Shown here one piece after another: positions 1 through 10,155 of a stretch of 64,000 nt of DNA. Below the pieces are notes generated by a model, which saw nothing but the letters and a program-made list of their open reading frames with translations, had not been told where the DNA came from and did not search any database. Source of the stretch: Acrocarpospora corrugata (GTDB taxonomy: Bacteria; Actinomycetota; Actinomycetes; Streptosporangiales; Streptosporangiaceae); assembly GCF_009687845.1 (NCBI RefSeq), contig NZ_BLAD01000043.1, positions 89,047-153,046 on the forward strand, in the 5' to 3' direction. Both the position numbers and the translations under genes were made by a program. Numbering within the stretch: position 1 is the first letter of the stretch; every line of letters starts with the position of its first letter.

Positions 1-2
1 GC

Positions 3-2117
3 GGTGGCCGTCCCGGTGGCGCCGGTGGCGGCGGCGGTCGTCCCGGTGGCGGCGGCGGTTTCGCCGGTCGTCCCGGCGGCGGCGGCGGTGGCGGCGCTGG
101 TCGTCCCGGTGGCGCCGGTGGCGGCCCCGGTGGCGGTGGCGGCGGTTTCGCCGGTCGTCCCGGTGGCGGCGGCCGTGGCCGCGGTGGCGGCACGGCGGGC
201 GCGTTCGGCCGTCCGGGTGGACGTCCGACCCGTGGCCGCAAGTCCAAGCGCCAGCGGCGCCAGGAGTTCGACAACATGTCGGCTCCGGCGATCGGCGGCG
301 TGCAGGCTCCCCGTGGCGGCGGTCAGACGATCCGCCTCCCGCGTGGCGCCTCGCTGTCGGACTTCGCCGACCGGATCGGCGCCAACCCGGCCGCGCTGGT
401 GCAGATCATGCTGCACCTCGGCGAGATGGTGACCGCGACCCAGTCGGTCAACGAGGAGACGCTGCAGCTGCTCGGCGCTGAGCTGGACTACGTGGTCCAG
501 GTCGTCAGCCCCGAGGAGGAGGACCGCGAGCTGCTGGAGTCCTTCAAGATCGAGTTCGGTGAGGACGAGGGCGACGACGCCGACTTGGTGCCGAGGCCGC
601 CGGTGGTGACCGTCATGGGTCACGTCGACCACGGTAAGACCAAGACGCTGGACGCCATCCGCAACACCAACGTGGTGGCCCGCGAGGCCGGTGGCATCAC
701 CCAGCACATCGGCGCCTACCAGGTCGCCACCACGCACGAGGGCGAAGAGCGGAAGATCACCTTCATCGACACCCCGGGTCACGAGGCGTTCACCGCCATG
801 CGTGCCCGTGGCGCTCAGGCCACCGACATCGCCGTTCTGGTGGTCGCGGCCGACGACGGTGTGAAGCCGCAGACCATCGAGGCGCTCAACCACGCCCAGG
901 CGGCCAACGTGCCGATCGTGGTCGCGGTCAACAAGGTCGACAAGGAGGGCGCGGACCCCACCAAGGTGCGGGCCCAGCTCACCGAGTACGGCCTGGTCGC
1001 CGAGGAGTTCGGTGGCTCCACGATGTTCGTCGACATCTCGGCCAAGCAGGGTCTCGGCATCGACAGCCTCCTTGAGGCGATCCTGCTGACCGCCGACGCC
1101 GAGCTCGACCTGCGCGCGAACCCCGACATGGACGCGCAGGGCCTGGCCATCGAAGCCCACCTGGACAAGGGCCGCGGCCCCGTGGCGACCGTGCTGGTTC
1201 AGCGCGGCACGCTCCGGGTCGGCGACTCGATCGTCTGTGGCGAGGCCTACGGCCGAGTCCGGGCGATGCTGGACGACAACGGCGACACGGTCGAAGAGGC
1301 CGACCCGTCGCGTCCGGTGCGGGTGCTCGGTCTCACGGCCGTGCCCCGGGCGGGTGACAACTTCCTGGTCGTCACCGACGACCGGATGGCCCGCCAGATC
1401 GCCCAGGAGCGGGCGGCTCGGCAGCGGATCGCGGAGATGGCCAAGGCCGGTCGCCGCCGTACGCTGGAAGAGCTGTTCAGCGACTACGAGAAGGGCAAGA
1501 TCGACGAGCTCAAGCTCATCATCAAGGGTGACGTGTCCGGTTCGGTGGAAGCACTGGAAGACGCGCTGCTCAAGATCGATGTGGGCGAGGAGGTCAACCT
1601 CCGGGTGCTGCACCGCGCGGTCGGCGCGATCACGGAGTACGACGTCAACCTGGCGATCGCGGACGACAACGCCGTGATCATCGGCTTCAACGTGCGGCCC
1701 GAGGTCAGGGCCCGCGATCTGGCCGAGCGCGAGGGCGTCGACATCCGTTACTACTCGGTCATCTACCAGGCGATCGAGGAGATCGAGGCGGCCCTCAAGG
1801 GCATGCTCAAGCCGGAGTTCGAGGAGGTCAGGACCGGCACCGCCGAGGTCCGCGAGGTCTTCAAGGTTCCGAAGATCGGCAACGTGGCGGGCTCCCTGGT
1901 CCGTTCCGGCACGATCATCCGCAACAGCAAGGCCAGGATCATCCGCGACGGCGTGGTCGTCGCGGACAACCTCACGGTCTCCTCGCTGCGCCGTTTCAAG
2001 GACGACGCGACCGAGGTCCGCGAGGGCTACGAGTGCGGTATCGGTGTCGGCTACAACGACATCAAGATCGACGACGTCATCGAGACGTTCGAGATGCAGG
2101 AGAAGCCTCGCTCCTGA
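3..2117 (+). CDS. infB: translation initiation factor IF-2, 5' end outside window
   Basis: IF-2 is the GTPase that places initiator tRNA on the 30S subunit and promotes 70S assembly. The reading frame is open from base 3, so the true start lies left of the window. The first ~60 codons are a Gly-rich [15 protein letters not shown] low-complexity stretch typical of actinobacterial IF-2, followed by a basic [13 protein letters not shown] segment and the IF2-N domain. The G domain shows GHVDHGKT (base 618), [13 protein letters not shown] and an SAK motif; beta-barrel domains and the conserved C-terminal domain follow to TGA at 2115. It heads the infB-DUF503-rbfA-nrnA-truB-ribF cluster. Identity is certain; only the N-terminus is missing. 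Confidence 0.98.
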   Translation, partial: GGRPGGAGGGGGRPGGGGGFAGRPGGGGGGGAGRPGGAGGGPGGGGGGFAGRPGGGGRGRGGGTAGAFGRPGGRPTRGRKSKRQRRQEFDNMSAPAIGGVQAPRGGGQTIRLPRGASLSDFADRIGANPAALVQIMLHLGEMVTATQSVNEETLQLLGAELDYVVQVVSPEEEDRELLESFKIEFGEDEGDDADLVPRPPVVTVMGHVDHGKTKTLDAIRNTNVVAREAGGITQHIGAYQVATTHEGEERKITFIDTPGHEAFTAMRARGAQATDIAVLVVAADDGVKPQTIEALNHAQAANVPIVVAVNKVDKEGADPTKVRAQLTEYGLVAEEFGGSTMFVDISAKQGLGIDSLLEAILLTADAELDLRANPDMDAQGLAIEAHLDKGRGPVATVLVQRGTLRVGDSIVCGEAYGRVRAMLDDNGDTVEEADPSRPVRVLGLTAVPRAGDNFLVVTDDRMARQIAQERAARQRIAEMAKAGRRRTLEELFSDYEKGKIDELKLIIKGDVSGSVEALEDALLKIDVGEEVNLRVLHRAVGAITEYDVNLAIADDNAVIIGFNVRPEVRARDLAEREGVDIRYYSVIYQAIEEIEAALKGMLKPEFEEVRTGTAEVREVFKVPKIGNVAGSLVRSGTIIRNSKARIIRDGVVVADNLTVSSLRRFKDDATEVREGYECGIGVGYNDIKIDDVIETFEMQEKPRS

Positions 2118-2129
2118 GGTTCTGCCAAA

Positions 2130-2162
2130 CCGGTTCCCGGGCCCTCAGGGCCCGGGAACCGG
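2130..2162 (+). terminator. hairpin after infB
   Basis: A perfect 15-bp inverted repeat (CCGGTTCCCGGGCCC, loop TCA, reverse complement) begins 12 bases after the infB stop. There is no T tract, which is common for actinobacterial terminators. It may attenuate rather than fully stop transcription, because the downstream DUF503 and rbfA genes are usually co-transcribed with infB. Confidence 0.6.
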
Positions 2163-2211
2163 CCCGTCTTCACGACCCCCCGCGTCAGGGTTGATTGACG
2201 CGCACAAATAC

Positions 2212-2508
2212 ATGTATGTCGGTGCTCTGACGTTGGACATCCTGCTCGGCGAGGTGCACTCGCTGAAGGAGAAGCGCTCGGTGATCCGCCCCCTCGTGGC
2301 CGAGGTGAAACGCCGCTTCCCTGCGGTCGCCGTGGCCGAGACCGGCCACCAGGACCTGCATCGGCGGGCCGAGATCGGCATCGCCGTGGTCTCCGGTTCC
2401 GCCGTCAACTGCGGTGAGGTGCTGGAGGCCTGCGAGCGGGTGGTCGCCTTCCATCCGGAGATCGAGCTGCTCTCGGCTCGGCATCGGCTTTTCAACGATG
2501 AGGAATAG
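2212..2508 (+). CDS. DUF503 family protein
   Basis: This 98-residue protein begins MYVGALTLDILLGEVHSLKEKR, the characteristic DUF503 opening with the conserved HSLKEKRSV core, and lies between infB and rbfA as it does across Gram-positive bacteria. ATG 2212 is chosen because the family always starts at this point; the longer upstream reading frame overlaps the infB end and the hairpin. No good ribosome binding site is visible. The molecular function is unknown, and the position suggests a link to ribosome or initiation-factor biology. Confidence 0.88.
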   Translation: MYVGALTLDILLGEVHSLKEKRSVIRPLVAEVKRRFPAVAVAETGHQDLHRRAEIGIAVVSGSAVNCGEVLEACERVVAFHPEIELLSARHRLFNDEE

Positions 2509-2559
2509 GCGACGGCATCCCAGCGTCAGCCGTACATTGAAGGAAAGGGGAGCGCGATC

Positions 2560-3045
2560 ATGGACGCCGCGCGAGCCAGGAAGCTCGCGGACCGGATTCA
2601 GCAGATCGTCGCCGAGATGCTGGAGCGCCGGATCAAGGATCCTCGGCTCGGTTTCGTGACCATCACCGACACCCGGGTCACCAACGATCTGAGCGACGCC
2701 ACCGTGTTCTACACGGTGTTCGGGTCCGACGCCGAGCGCAAGGACACCGCCGCCGCGCTGGAGAGCGCCAAGGGCATCATCCGCTCCGAGGTGGGCCGGC
2801 AGACCGGGCTGCGGCACACGCCGACGCTGGGCTTCACCCACGACCCGCTGCCGGACAGCGCCCGGCACCTCGACGAGCTGCTCGCCGAGGCCAAGGCGCG
2901 GGACGAGGAGATCGCCAAGCGGGCCGAAGGGGCCGAGTACGCGGGCGAAGCCGATCCGTACAAGCGGGAGGAGGACGCCGAGTTCGATGACGAGCTCGAC
3001 GTCGAAGAGGACGTGCCGGGGCACGCGGGACGCGCCGCCACGTGA
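2560..3045 (+). CDS. rbfA: ribosome-binding factor A
   Basis: RbfA binds the 30S subunit during late 16S rRNA maturation. The 161-residue product starts [21 protein letters not shown] and carries the KH-like RbfA fold ([28 protein letters not shown]). The C-terminus is an acidic actinobacterial tail ([15 protein letters not shown]). ATG 2560 is preceded by AAGGAAAGGGGAG, a strong Shine-Dalgarno sequence. Its TGA overlaps the GTG of the next gene by 4 bp, implying coupled translation. Confidence 0.96.
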   Translation: MDAARARKLADRIQQIVAEMLERRIKDPRLGFVTITDTRVTNDLSDATVFYTVFGSDAERKDTAAALESAKGIIRSEVGRQTGLRHTPTLGFTHDPLPDSARHLDELLAEAKARDEEIAKRAEGAEYAGEADPYKREEDAEFDDELDVEEDVPGHAGRAAT

Positions 3046-4055
3046 CGTCGGATCTGAGTGAGGCGCGACCCGGGCTGACGCGGGAGCGGGACTGGGAGCG
3101 GACCGTCGCGCTGGTCCGCGGGCACGACTCCATCGCGCTGGCCTGTCACGTCACCCCCGACGGCGACGCGCTGGGTTCGATGCTGGCCTTCGGGCAGGCG
3201 CTGCGGCAGCGCGGCAAGCGGGTGGTGGCCTCGTTCGGGGACCACGCCTTCGCGGTGCCCAGGCTGCTGCGCTTCCTGCCGGGCCAGGACCTGCTGGTGC
3301 CGCCGGGCGAGTTCCCGGCGGCGCCGGAGCTGATGATCACGTTCGACGCGTCCACCCGGGACCGGCTCGGCCTGCTCATCCCGGCCTCCCGCGCGGCAGG
3401 GGAGCTCGTGGTGGTGGACCACCACGCCTCCAACACCGGTTTCGGCACGCTGCACCTGGTGGATCCGGTGGCCGCGGCCACCGCCGTGCTGGTCGAGGAG
3501 CTGATCGACCGGCTCGGGCTGACCGTGGACAAGGCCATCGCCACCTGTCTGTACGCGGCGCTGGTGACCGACACGGGCTCGTTCAGGTACGCCTCCACCA
3601 CCCCCGCCGTGCACGCCATGGCCGGCCGGCTGCTGGCCGCCGGGCTGAACCCCGACGAGATCGCCCGCGAACTGTGGGACCGCTCGCCCTTCGGCTACCT
3701 GCGGGTCCTCGGCGCGGCGCTGAGCAGGGCCGTCCAGGAGCCGGGTGCGGCCGGCGGCGCCGGTCTGGTGTGGACCACCGTGACCCGGCAGGACCGCGCG
3801 CTCAACGCCCTGCCGTACGACGAGGTGGAGGGCGTGATCGACGTGATCCGCAAGGTCGACGGCGTCGACGTGGCCGTGGTCCTCAAGGAGGACGACACCG
3901 GCGCTTGGAACGTTTCGACCCGCTCGAAGGGCGCGGTCGACGTCGGCCGGGCCTGTACGGCACTCGGCGGCGGCGGCCACCCCAGCGCGGCCGGCTTCTC
4001 CACCACGCAACCCCCGGACCAGACCATGGCCCGGCTACGGGAGATGCTCTCTTGA
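3042..4055 (+). CDS. nrnA: DHH/DHHA1 bifunctional oligoribonuclease / PAP phosphatase
   Basis: This 337-residue phosphoesterase belongs to the NrnA branch of the DHH superfamily, which degrades nanoRNAs and 3'-phosphoadenosine 5'-phosphate. Metal-binding motifs are visible: [12 protein letters not shown] near the N-terminus, FDAS, the signature VDHHASN and TDTGSF, followed by the C-terminal DHHA1 motif [14 protein letters not shown] 3042 overlaps the rbfA stop and the gene's own TGA overlaps the truB TTG start, so the cluster reads as a coupled operon. Specific substrate preference cannot be decided from sequence. Confidence 0.92.
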   Translation: MTSDLSEARPGLTRERDWERTVALVRGHDSIALACHVTPDGDALGSMLAFGQALRQRGKRVVASFGDHAFAVPRLLRFLPGQDLLVPPGEFPAAPELMITFDASTRDRLGLLIPASRAAGELVVVDHHASNTGFGTLHLVDPVAAATAVLVEELIDRLGLTVDKAIATCLYAALVTDTGSFRYASTTPAVHAMAGRLLAAGLNPDEIARELWDRSPFGYLRVLGAALSRAVQEPGAAGGAGLVWTTVTRQDRALNALPYDEVEGVIDVIRKVDGVDVAVVLKEDDTGAWNVSTRSKGAVDVGRACTALGGGGHPSAAGFSTTQPPDQTMARLREMLS

Positions 4056-4936
4056 ACAGCAAAAGAACCCCGCCGCCGAGCGGGCTGGTCATCGTGGACA
4101 AGCCCGCCGACTGGACCTCGCACGACGTGGTCGCCAAGATGCGCGGCATCGCGGGCACCCGCAAGGTCGGCCACGCCGGGACGCTGGACCCGATGGCCAC
4201 CGGCGTGCTGGTGGTCGGCGTGGAGAAGGCGACCCGGCTGCTCGGGCACCTGGCGCTGACCGAGAAGGTGTATGAGGCGACGATCCGGCTCGGGGTCGGC
4301 ACCAACACCGACGACGCGGAGGGCGAGGTCACCTCGACCGCGCCGGCCGGGCACGTCGAGGACGCCGCCGTGGTCAAGGGCGTGGCCGCGCTGACCGGCC
4401 CGATCATGCAGGTGCCGCCGCAGGTCAGCGCCATCAAGGTGAACGGCGAGCGGGCGTACAAGCTGGCCCGCGCCGGCGAAGAGGTGGAGCTCCAGGCTCG
4501 GCCGCTGACCGTGTACGCCTTCGACGTGACCGCGATCAGGAACGACGGCCAGGTCGTCGACGTGGACGCCACCATCACCTGCTCCTCCGGCACCTACATC
4601 CGGGCGCTCGCCCGCGACCTGGGCGCCGCGCTCGGGGTCGGCGGCCATCTGACGTATCTGCGGCGCACGAGAGTCGGCCCGTACACCGACGGCAAGACGC
4701 TCGACGAGCTTCAGAAAGAATGCGTGATCATGCCCATCGAGGCCGCCGTCGCGGCGGCCTTCCCGCGCCGGGACGTGACCGAGCAGGAGGCCAGACTCGT
4801 CGCGCACGGCGGGCGGCTGCCCGCGATCGGCCTCGGGGCCGGGCCGATCGGCGTCTTCGGGCCCGACGGCACGCTGCTCTCGCTGGTCGAGGAGCGGCAG
4901 GGGGCGGCCAAGCCCCTCGCCGTCTTCGTAGGGTGA
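4052..4936 (+). CDS. truB: tRNA pseudouridine(55) synthase
   Basis: TruB isomerises U55 in the T-loop of tRNAs. The 294-residue protein begins (TTG)[26 protein letters not shown] and contains the catalytic GTLDPMATG motif with its Asp, the YEATIRLG segment, and a C-terminal PUA-like actinobacterial region. TTG 4052 is selected because it overlaps the nrnA TGA and sits just before the conserved GLVIVDKP block; the longer reading frame upstream is the shadow of nrnA. ribF follows after 28 bp. Confidence 0.95.
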   Translation: MNSKRTPPPSGLVIVDKPADWTSHDVVAKMRGIAGTRKVGHAGTLDPMATGVLVVGVEKATRLLGHLALTEKVYEATIRLGVGTNTDDAEGEVTSTAPAGHVEDAAVVKGVAALTGPIMQVPPQVSAIKVNGERAYKLARAGEEVELQARPLTVYAFDVTAIRNDGQVVDVDATITCSSGTYIRALARDLGAALGVGGHLTYLRRTRVGPYTDGKTLDELQKECVIMPIEAAVAAAFPRRDVTEQEARLVAHGGRLPAIGLGAGPIGVFGPDGTLLSLVEERQGAAKPLAVFVG

Positions 4937-4964
4937 GGCGTGTGGCACGCTTGTCTTCTCATCG

Positions 4965-5942
4965 ATGATTGGGGTCGACGTGCGGGGCTGGCACGGACTG
5001 GACGACGTGCCCGAGGACTGGGGCAGATCGGTCGTCACCATTGGCGTCTTCGACGGCGTGCACCGGGGCCATCAGCAGATGGTGGCCCAGGCGGTCGCGC
5101 TGGCGCGCACCCTCGGCGTGGCCGCGGTGGCGGTGACCTTCGACCCGCATCCGGACGAGGTGATCCGCCCCGGCAGCCACCCGCCGCAGCTCACCCAGCA
5201 GCGCCGCCGCACCGAACTCCTCGGCGAACTCGGCGTGGACGCGGTCTGCGTGCTGCCGTTCACGCTGGCCTTCTCCCGGATGAGCCCGGACGAGTTCGTG
5301 CAGAACGCCCTGGTGGACCGGCTGCACGCGGCCGGGGTCGTGGTGGGGGAGAACTTCCGGTTCGGCCACAAGGCCGCCGGCGATCTGGAGACGCTCCGCA
5401 CCCTGGGCGAGAAGTACGACTTCGTGGCCGAGGGCGTGCCGCTGGTCAGCGACAGCGTGGCGATCTCGTCCACCCTGGTCAGGGAGCGGCTGGCGGCCGG
5501 CGACGTGGCCGCGGCGGCCGAGGCGCTGGGGCGTCCGCACCGGCTGGAGGGCGTGGTGGTCCGCGGGCACCAGCGCGGGCGGGCGCTCGGGTTCCCCACC
5601 GCGAACGTGGAGTCGCCGCAGTACACGGCGGTGCCGGCCGACGGGGTTTACGCGGGGTGGCTGCTGGTGACGCAGTCGCCGTCGCCGTACGAGGGGCAGC
5701 GGTGGCCGGCCGCGATCTCGATCGGCACCAATCCCACCTTCTCGGGGGCGGAGCGCACCGTCGAGGCGTACGCGCTGGATCGCGACGATCTCGACCTGTA
5801 CGGCGCGCACGTGGCCGTGGATTTCGGCCTCCGGCTCCGCGACACCCTAAAATTCTCCTCAATTGAGGAGCTAATCCACCAAATGCATGCCGATGTGGAC
5901 CAGGCACGTCAGTTTACTGACGCGGAAAGCTCCGCGATGTAG
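4965..5942 (+). CDS. ribF: bifunctional riboflavin kinase / FAD synthetase
   Basis: RibF makes FMN and FAD from riboflavin. The 325-residue protein has an N-terminal FAD synthetase nucleotidyltransferase domain (TIGVFDGVHRGHQQM, later SSTLVRERL) and a C-terminal riboflavin kinase domain (GRALGFPTANV, then DLDLYGAHVAVDFGLRLRDTLKF). ATG 4965 gives the usual length. It is the last gene of the infB-truB run. The 162 bp that follow hold no recognisable gene. Confidence 0.95.
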   Translation: MIGVDVRGWHGLDDVPEDWGRSVVTIGVFDGVHRGHQQMVAQAVALARTLGVAAVAVTFDPHPDEVIRPGSHPPQLTQQRRRTELLGELGVDAVCVLPFTLAFSRMSPDEFVQNALVDRLHAAGVVVGENFRFGHKAAGDLETLRTLGEKYDFVAEGVPLVSDSVAISSTLVRERLAAGDVAAAAEALGRPHRLEGVVVRGHQRGRALGFPTANVESPQYTAVPADGVYAGWLLVTQSPSPYEGQRWPAAISIGTNPTFSGAERTVEAYALDRDDLDLYGAHVAVDFGLRLRDTLKFSSIEELIHQMHADVDQARQFTDAESSAM

Positions 5943-6104
5943 CCGAACGGGCGTAATGTCGCCGTGGACTATCTCTCTGGTGTTGCCTGACTTCCCAGAG
6001 TGCCGGAAACCCACCCCCGGGACCGGCGTGCACGGTACGACATCCGACTTCGGTCCCGCTCGCATTCCCGCGGGCGGGACCCCGGCATTCACTGGCGGCA
6101 GCAC

Positions 6105-7130
6105 ATGGCTGACGATCTTCTTGAGTATTACCGGCACCTGCTCGACAAACACTGGATCCTGCGCGAGAACGCCTGCGTCTGCTGGATCGAAAATGCCACG
6201 AGACCCGAAGCGGCCCGACATTTCGGCATCGATCTGGTCGGGCCTTCCCCGCAGACGCTCCTGGAGGCGGCCGAGGAGGCGGACGGCGCCGGGGAGCACG
6301 CGCCCGGCATCATCGTCCTGGACGACCTGCCGGACGGATGGGCGCTCGGCGTGGAACCGCGCGGCGCGCAGGGCTTCCGTCCCGAGGTGATGCGCGGCCT
6401 GTCCGCGCGGGGGACGGCGTTCGCGGTGCGGTTCGGCGGGCGTCCCGAGTTCGCGCTGTACCGCAGGGGGGCCAGGATCGCCCAGGTCCAGCACCTGACC
6501 GGCCGCTGGGGGGCCGCTCCGCACGAGCTGGACGAGCTGATGAAGGGCCTGCCCTGCGCCGAGGGCTCGCCTGAGGACTCCTGGCAGGAGGCGGCGCTGG
6601 CGCTCGGGGAGCGGGTCACCGGGGTCCGTCTCGACGTGGACCGCCTGGGCGGCGCGCTGGATCGCTATACGATCCTGCGCCGCAAGCCGGTGGACCCGGT
6701 GCCGCTGGCGCTGCGCGAGCATCCGGTCGCCAGGGAGCCCGAGTTCGCCGCCATCCTGGCCGATCCGGCCGGGCGGCGCCGGGCCATCGCCGTCCTGGCG
6801 GCCCGGCAGGCCGTCACCGACACCGGCCTCAGCGGCCCCGAGGTGACGGCCGCGCTGCGCAGCCTCGGCTCGATGGGGGTGGCCAGGCCCAGGACCGTCA
6901 ACGGTGCCGGCCGGCTGGACGCGGCGGCGCTGCGGGCGGGGCTGCGCACCCTGACGCCGGGGCTGGACGGGGATCGGGCGCTCGCGGTGAAGGTGCTGAT
7001 CGCGGCCCTGGACCCGGACGACGGGGTGGCGGCGGGCGAGGCCACCCGGCTGGGCTGGCGGATCCACTCCGGCGGGCACGACGCCGAAGTCCGCTGGACC
7101 ATCCTCCGCACCTGCGCCAGGACCCCCTGA
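6105..7130 (+). CDS. conserved actinobacterial protein of unknown function
   Basis: This 341-residue soluble protein starts MADDLLEYYRHLLDKHWILRENACVCWIEN. The N-terminal ~180 residues contain a tryptophan-rich opening and a compact alpha/beta-looking segment (FAVRFGGRPEFALYRRGARIAQVQHL); the C-terminal half is alanine/arginine-rich helix. I recognise no catalytic motif. ATG 6105 is preferred over an in-frame ATG at 6000 because the extra 35 residues are Arg-rich and lie in apparent non-coding sequence. Codon usage is typical of the chromosome, so the gene is probably real. It sits alone between ribF and rpsO. Confidence 0.65.
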   Translation: MADDLLEYYRHLLDKHWILRENACVCWIENATRPEAARHFGIDLVGPSPQTLLEAAEEADGAGEHAPGIIVLDDLPDGWALGVEPRGAQGFRPEVMRGLSARGTAFAVRFGGRPEFALYRRGARIAQVQHLTGRWGAAPHELDELMKGLPCAEGSPEDSWQEAALALGERVTGVRLDVDRLGGALDRYTILRRKPVDPVPLALREHPVAREPEFAAILADPAGRRRAIAVLAARQAVTDTGLSGPEVTAALRSLGSMGVARPRTVNGAGRLDAAALRAGLRTLTPGLDGDRALAVKVLIAALDPDDGVAAGEATRLGWRIHSGGHDAEVRWTILRTCARTP

Positions 7131-7272
7131 TCCCGGTCGGGGTGCTGAGCTGCGGTGGTAACCTTGAGCGTCGGCTGAGTATTCGTCGGCCTCGTCACGG
7201 CGACTGTAGGCACGCACGGTCGTTCGCGGGCTTGGAAATATGTTTCGCGTGCCTCCCGAAGAAGGAGTTTGA

Positions 7273-7542
7273 GTGTCGCTCGACACCGCCACCACGAAGG
7301 CCATCATCACCGAATACGGCACGGTTGAAGGGGACACCGGTTCCCCCGAGGTCCAGATCGCGCTGCTGAGCCGGCGCATCAGCGACCTGACCGAGCACCT
7401 CAAGACGCACAAGCACGACCACCACAGCCGCCGCGGCCTGCTCCTGCTGGTCGGCCGCCGCCGCCGCCTGCTCAAGTACCTGCAGGCCAAGGACATCACG
7501 CGGTACCGTACGCTGATCGAGCGGCTGGGCCTGCGCCGATAG
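7273..7542 (+). CDS. rpsO: 30S ribosomal protein S15
   Basis: S15 is a primary 16S rRNA binder in the 30S platform. The 89-residue sequence is a full match to the family ([46 protein letters not shown]). GTG 7273 follows GAAGGAG with correct spacing. The 142-bp leader (7131-7272) is where S15 autoregulation would act, although I do not see a clear pseudoknot. pnp follows, the conserved rpsO-pnp arrangement. Confidence 0.98.
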   Translation: MSLDTATTKAIITEYGTVEGDTGSPEVQIALLSRRISDLTEHLKTHKHDHHSRRGLLLLVGRRRRLLKYLQAKDITRYRTLIERLGLRR

Positions 7543-7545
7543 CCT

Positions 7546-7580
7546 CGAAAGGAGCGGCGATCGCATCGCCGCTCCTTTCG
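7546..7580 (+). terminator. rpsO terminator / processing hairpin
   Basis: A perfect 16-bp inverted repeat (CGAAAGGAGCGGCGAT, loop CGC, reverse complement) starts 3 bases after the rpsO stop. There is no T-run. In rpsO-pnp operons such a hairpin both limits read-through and protects the rpsO 3' end. Confidence 0.75.
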
Positions 7581-7654
7581 CATAAGCCCGCCAGCAGGAA
7601 AACTAAATAGCCGAAAGGGAGAGGGAGCCGGAAGGCCGACTCGACCCCGAGAAC

Positions 7655-7772
7655 CAGTGCCCCGCGTCCGCAAGACAAGCACACACGCGCGATCCCGCGG
7701 CGTGAGAGGGCCGGTCCTCGGTAGTGGCCCCCGGTCATGGTAACCGGGCGCTTCGATCGAAGACCGGCACTG
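7655..7772 (+). promoter_or_regulatory. structured pnp leader
   Basis: Nested complementary segments predict a branched RNA. CAGTGCC (7655-7661) pairs with GGCACTG (7766-7772). CCGGTC (7711-7716) pairs with GACCGG (7762-7767), and these two pairings compete at the last two bases. CCCGGT (7730-7735) pairs with ACCGGG (7743-7748), next to the 12-nt palindrome CTTCGATCGAAG (7751-7762). PNPase leaders in other bacteria are cleaved by RNase III and bound by PNPase for autocontrol; that role is inferred here. Confidence 0.45.
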
Positions 7773-7836
7773 CACCAACGGGGAGCCGGCGGATAACACA
7801 CGGACGTGGGGTGACCGACTCAAAAGGAGGTCCCCC

Positions 7837-10155
7837 GTGGAGGGTGTCCACAGCACGGAAGCCGTTATCGACAACGGCTCCTTCGGCACGCGCACGATCC
7901 GGTTCGAGACCGGGCGGCTCGCGCGCCAGGCGGCGGGTTCCGCCGTCGTCTATCTGGATGACGAGACCATGGTCCTTTCCGCGACCACGGCGTCCAAGAA
8001 TCCCAAAGAGAACCTCGACTTCTTCCCGCTGACGGTGGACGTCGAGGAGCGCATGTACGCGGCGGGCCGCATTCCCGGCTCGTTCTTCCGCCGTGAGGGC
8101 CGGCCGTCCGAGGACGCGATCCTCACCTGCCGCCTGATCGACCGGCCGCTCCGCCCGTCCTTCGTGAAGGGCCTGCGCAACGAGATCCAGGTCGTGGCGA
8201 CGATCATGTCGCTCAACCCCGACCACCTGTACGACGTGGTCGCGATCAACGCCGCCAGCCTGTCCACCCAGCTCGCCGGGCTGCCGTTCTCCGGCCCCAT
8301 CGGCGGCGTCCGGGTGGCGCTGATCAGCGGCCAGTGGGTGGGCTTCCCGACTCACACCGAGCTGGAGGGCGCGACCTTCGACATGGTCGTGGCCGGCCGG
8401 ACGCTCCCGGACGGCGACGTCGCGATCATGATGGTCGAGGCCGAGTCCACCAGGGACACGCTGAAGCTGGTCGCCGAGGGCGCGGTCGCGCCCACCGAGG
8501 AGACCATCGCCCAGGGCCTGGAGGCGGCCAAGCCGTTCATCAAGGTGCTGTGCGAGGCGCAGGCCAAGATCGCGCAGGTCGCGGCCAAGGCGACCGCCGA
8601 GTACCCGATCTTCCTGGACTACCAGGACGACGCGTTCCAGGCGGTCGAGAACGCGGTGCGCAGCGAGCTCGCCGCCGCTCTCACCATCGCCGCCAAGCAG
8701 GACCGCGACAGCGAGATCGACCGGGTCAAGGCGCTGGCCGCGGAGAAGCTGCTGGCCGACTTCGAAGGCCGGGAGAAGGAGATCTCCGCCGCCTTCCGCA
8801 GCCTCACCAAGAAGCTGATGCGGGAGCGCGTGATCAGCGAGGGCATCCGGATCGACGGGCGTGGCCCGAAGGACATCCGGCAGCTCAACGCCGAGGTCCA
8901 CGTGGTGCCGCGGGTGCACGGCTCGGCCCTGTTCGAGCGCGGCGAGACCCAGATCCTGGGCATCACCACGCTGAACATGCTCCGGATGGAGCAGATGATC
9001 GACACGCTCAATCCCGAGCGGACCAAGCGGTACATGCACAACTACAACTTCCCGCCCTACTCGACCGGGGAGACCGGCCGGGTGGGCTCGCCCAAGCGGC
9101 GTGAGATCGGGCACGGCGCGCTCGCCGAGCGGGCGCTCGTCCCGGTGCTGCCGACCAGGGAAGAATTCCCGTACGCGATCCGCCAGGTGTCCGAGGCGCT
9201 CGGCTCCAACGGCTCCACCTCGATGGGCTCGGTCTGCGCGTCCACGATGGCGCTGCTGGACGCGGGCGTGCCGCTGAAGGAGATGGTCGCGGGCATCGCG
9301 ATGGGTCTCATCGGCGAGGGCGACCAGTTCATCACGCTGACCGACATCCTGGGCGCCGAAGACGCCATGGGCGACATGGACTTCAAGGTCGCCGGCACCA
9401 AGGACGTCATCACCGCGCTCCAGCTGGACACCAAGCTCGACGGCATCCCGGCCTCGGTGCTGGCCGGCGCGCTCAAGCAGGCCCGCGGGGCCCGGCTGGC
9501 CATCCTGGACGTCATGCAGGAGGCCATCGACTCCCCGGCCGAGATGAACCCGACCGCGCCGCGGATCATCACGATCAAGGTTCCGGTCGACAAGATCGGC
9601 GAAGTCATCGGCCCCAAGGGCAAGATGATCAACCAGATCCAGGACGACACCGGCGCCGAGATCACCATCGAGGACGACGGCACCATCTACATCGGCGCCA
9701 CCGACGGCCCGGCCGCAGAAGCGGCGCGCAGCGCGATCAACGCGATCGCCAACCCGCACATGCCGGAGGTCGGCGAGCGCTACCTGGGCACGGTCGTCAA
9801 GATCGCCGCCTTCGGCGCGTTCGTCTCGCTGATGCCCGGCAAGGACGGCCTGCTGCACGTCTCCCAGATCCGCAAGCTGCACGGCGGCAAGCGGATCGAG
9901 AACGTCGAGGACGTGATGGGCGTCGGCGAGAAGATCCAGGTGGAGATCGCCGAGATCGACGCGCGCGGCAAGCTCTCCCTGGTTCCGGTCGAGGTGGTCG
10001 AGAAGGAGGCTCTGGAGAAGGCGGCCAGGGCCGAATCCGGCGAGCCGGAGCCGGAGCCCGAGCCCCGCGAGGACCGGCCGCGTGACGACCGTCCGCGCGA
10101 CGACCGGCCGCGCCGCAGCCGCACCCGTGGCGGGCGGGACGAGCGCAACTCGTGA
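7837..10155 (+). CDS. pnp: polynucleotide phosphorylase
   Basis: PNPase degrades RNA 3'-5' phosphorolytically and in actinomycetes also adds 3' tails. The 772-residue protein contains two RNase PH domains joined by a helical domain (second core beginning [15 protein letters not shown], with the SNGSTSMGS phosphate-binding segment), a KH domain with IGPKGK, an S1 domain ([20 protein letters not shown]), and a charged tail of DRPRDDRP repeats. GTG 7837 follows AAAAGGAGG at 7822. Its stop overlaps the next gene's GTG by 4 bp. Confidence 0.98.
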   Translation: MEGVHSTEAVIDNGSFGTRTIRFETGRLARQAAGSAVVYLDDETMVLSATTASKNPKENLDFFPLTVDVEERMYAAGRIPGSFFRREGRPSEDAILTCRLIDRPLRPSFVKGLRNEIQVVATIMSLNPDHLYDVVAINAASLSTQLAGLPFSGPIGGVRVALISGQWVGFPTHTELEGATFDMVVAGRTLPDGDVAIMMVEAESTRDTLKLVAEGAVAPTEETIAQGLEAAKPFIKVLCEAQAKIAQVAAKATAEYPIFLDYQDDAFQAVENAVRSELAAALTIAAKQDRDSEIDRVKALAAEKLLADFEGREKEISAAFRSLTKKLMRERVISEGIRIDGRGPKDIRQLNAEVHVVPRVHGSALFERGETQILGITTLNMLRMEQMIDTLNPERTKRYMHNYNFPPYSTGETGRVGSPKRREIGHGALAERALVPVLPTREEFPYAIRQVSEALGSNGSTSMGSVCASTMALLDAGVPLKEMVAGIAMGLIGEGDQFITLTDILGAEDAMGDMDFKVAGTKDVITALQLDTKLDGIPASVLAGALKQARGARLAILDVMQEAIDSPAEMNPTAPRIITIKVPVDKIGEVIGPKGKMINQIQDDTGAEITIEDDGTIYIGATDGPAAEAARSAINAIANPHMPEVGERYLGTVVKIAAFGAFVSLMPGKDGLLHVSQIRKLHGGKRIENVEDVMGVGEKIQVEIAEIDARGKLSLVPVEVVEKEALEKAARAESGEPEPEPEPREDRPRDDRPRDDRPRRSRTRGGRDERNS

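Noticed and set aside
1-190. GC-rich repeats as a possible CRISPR or minisatellite
   Set aside because: They are the codons of the Gly-rich N-terminal region of IF-2, common in actinomycetes.
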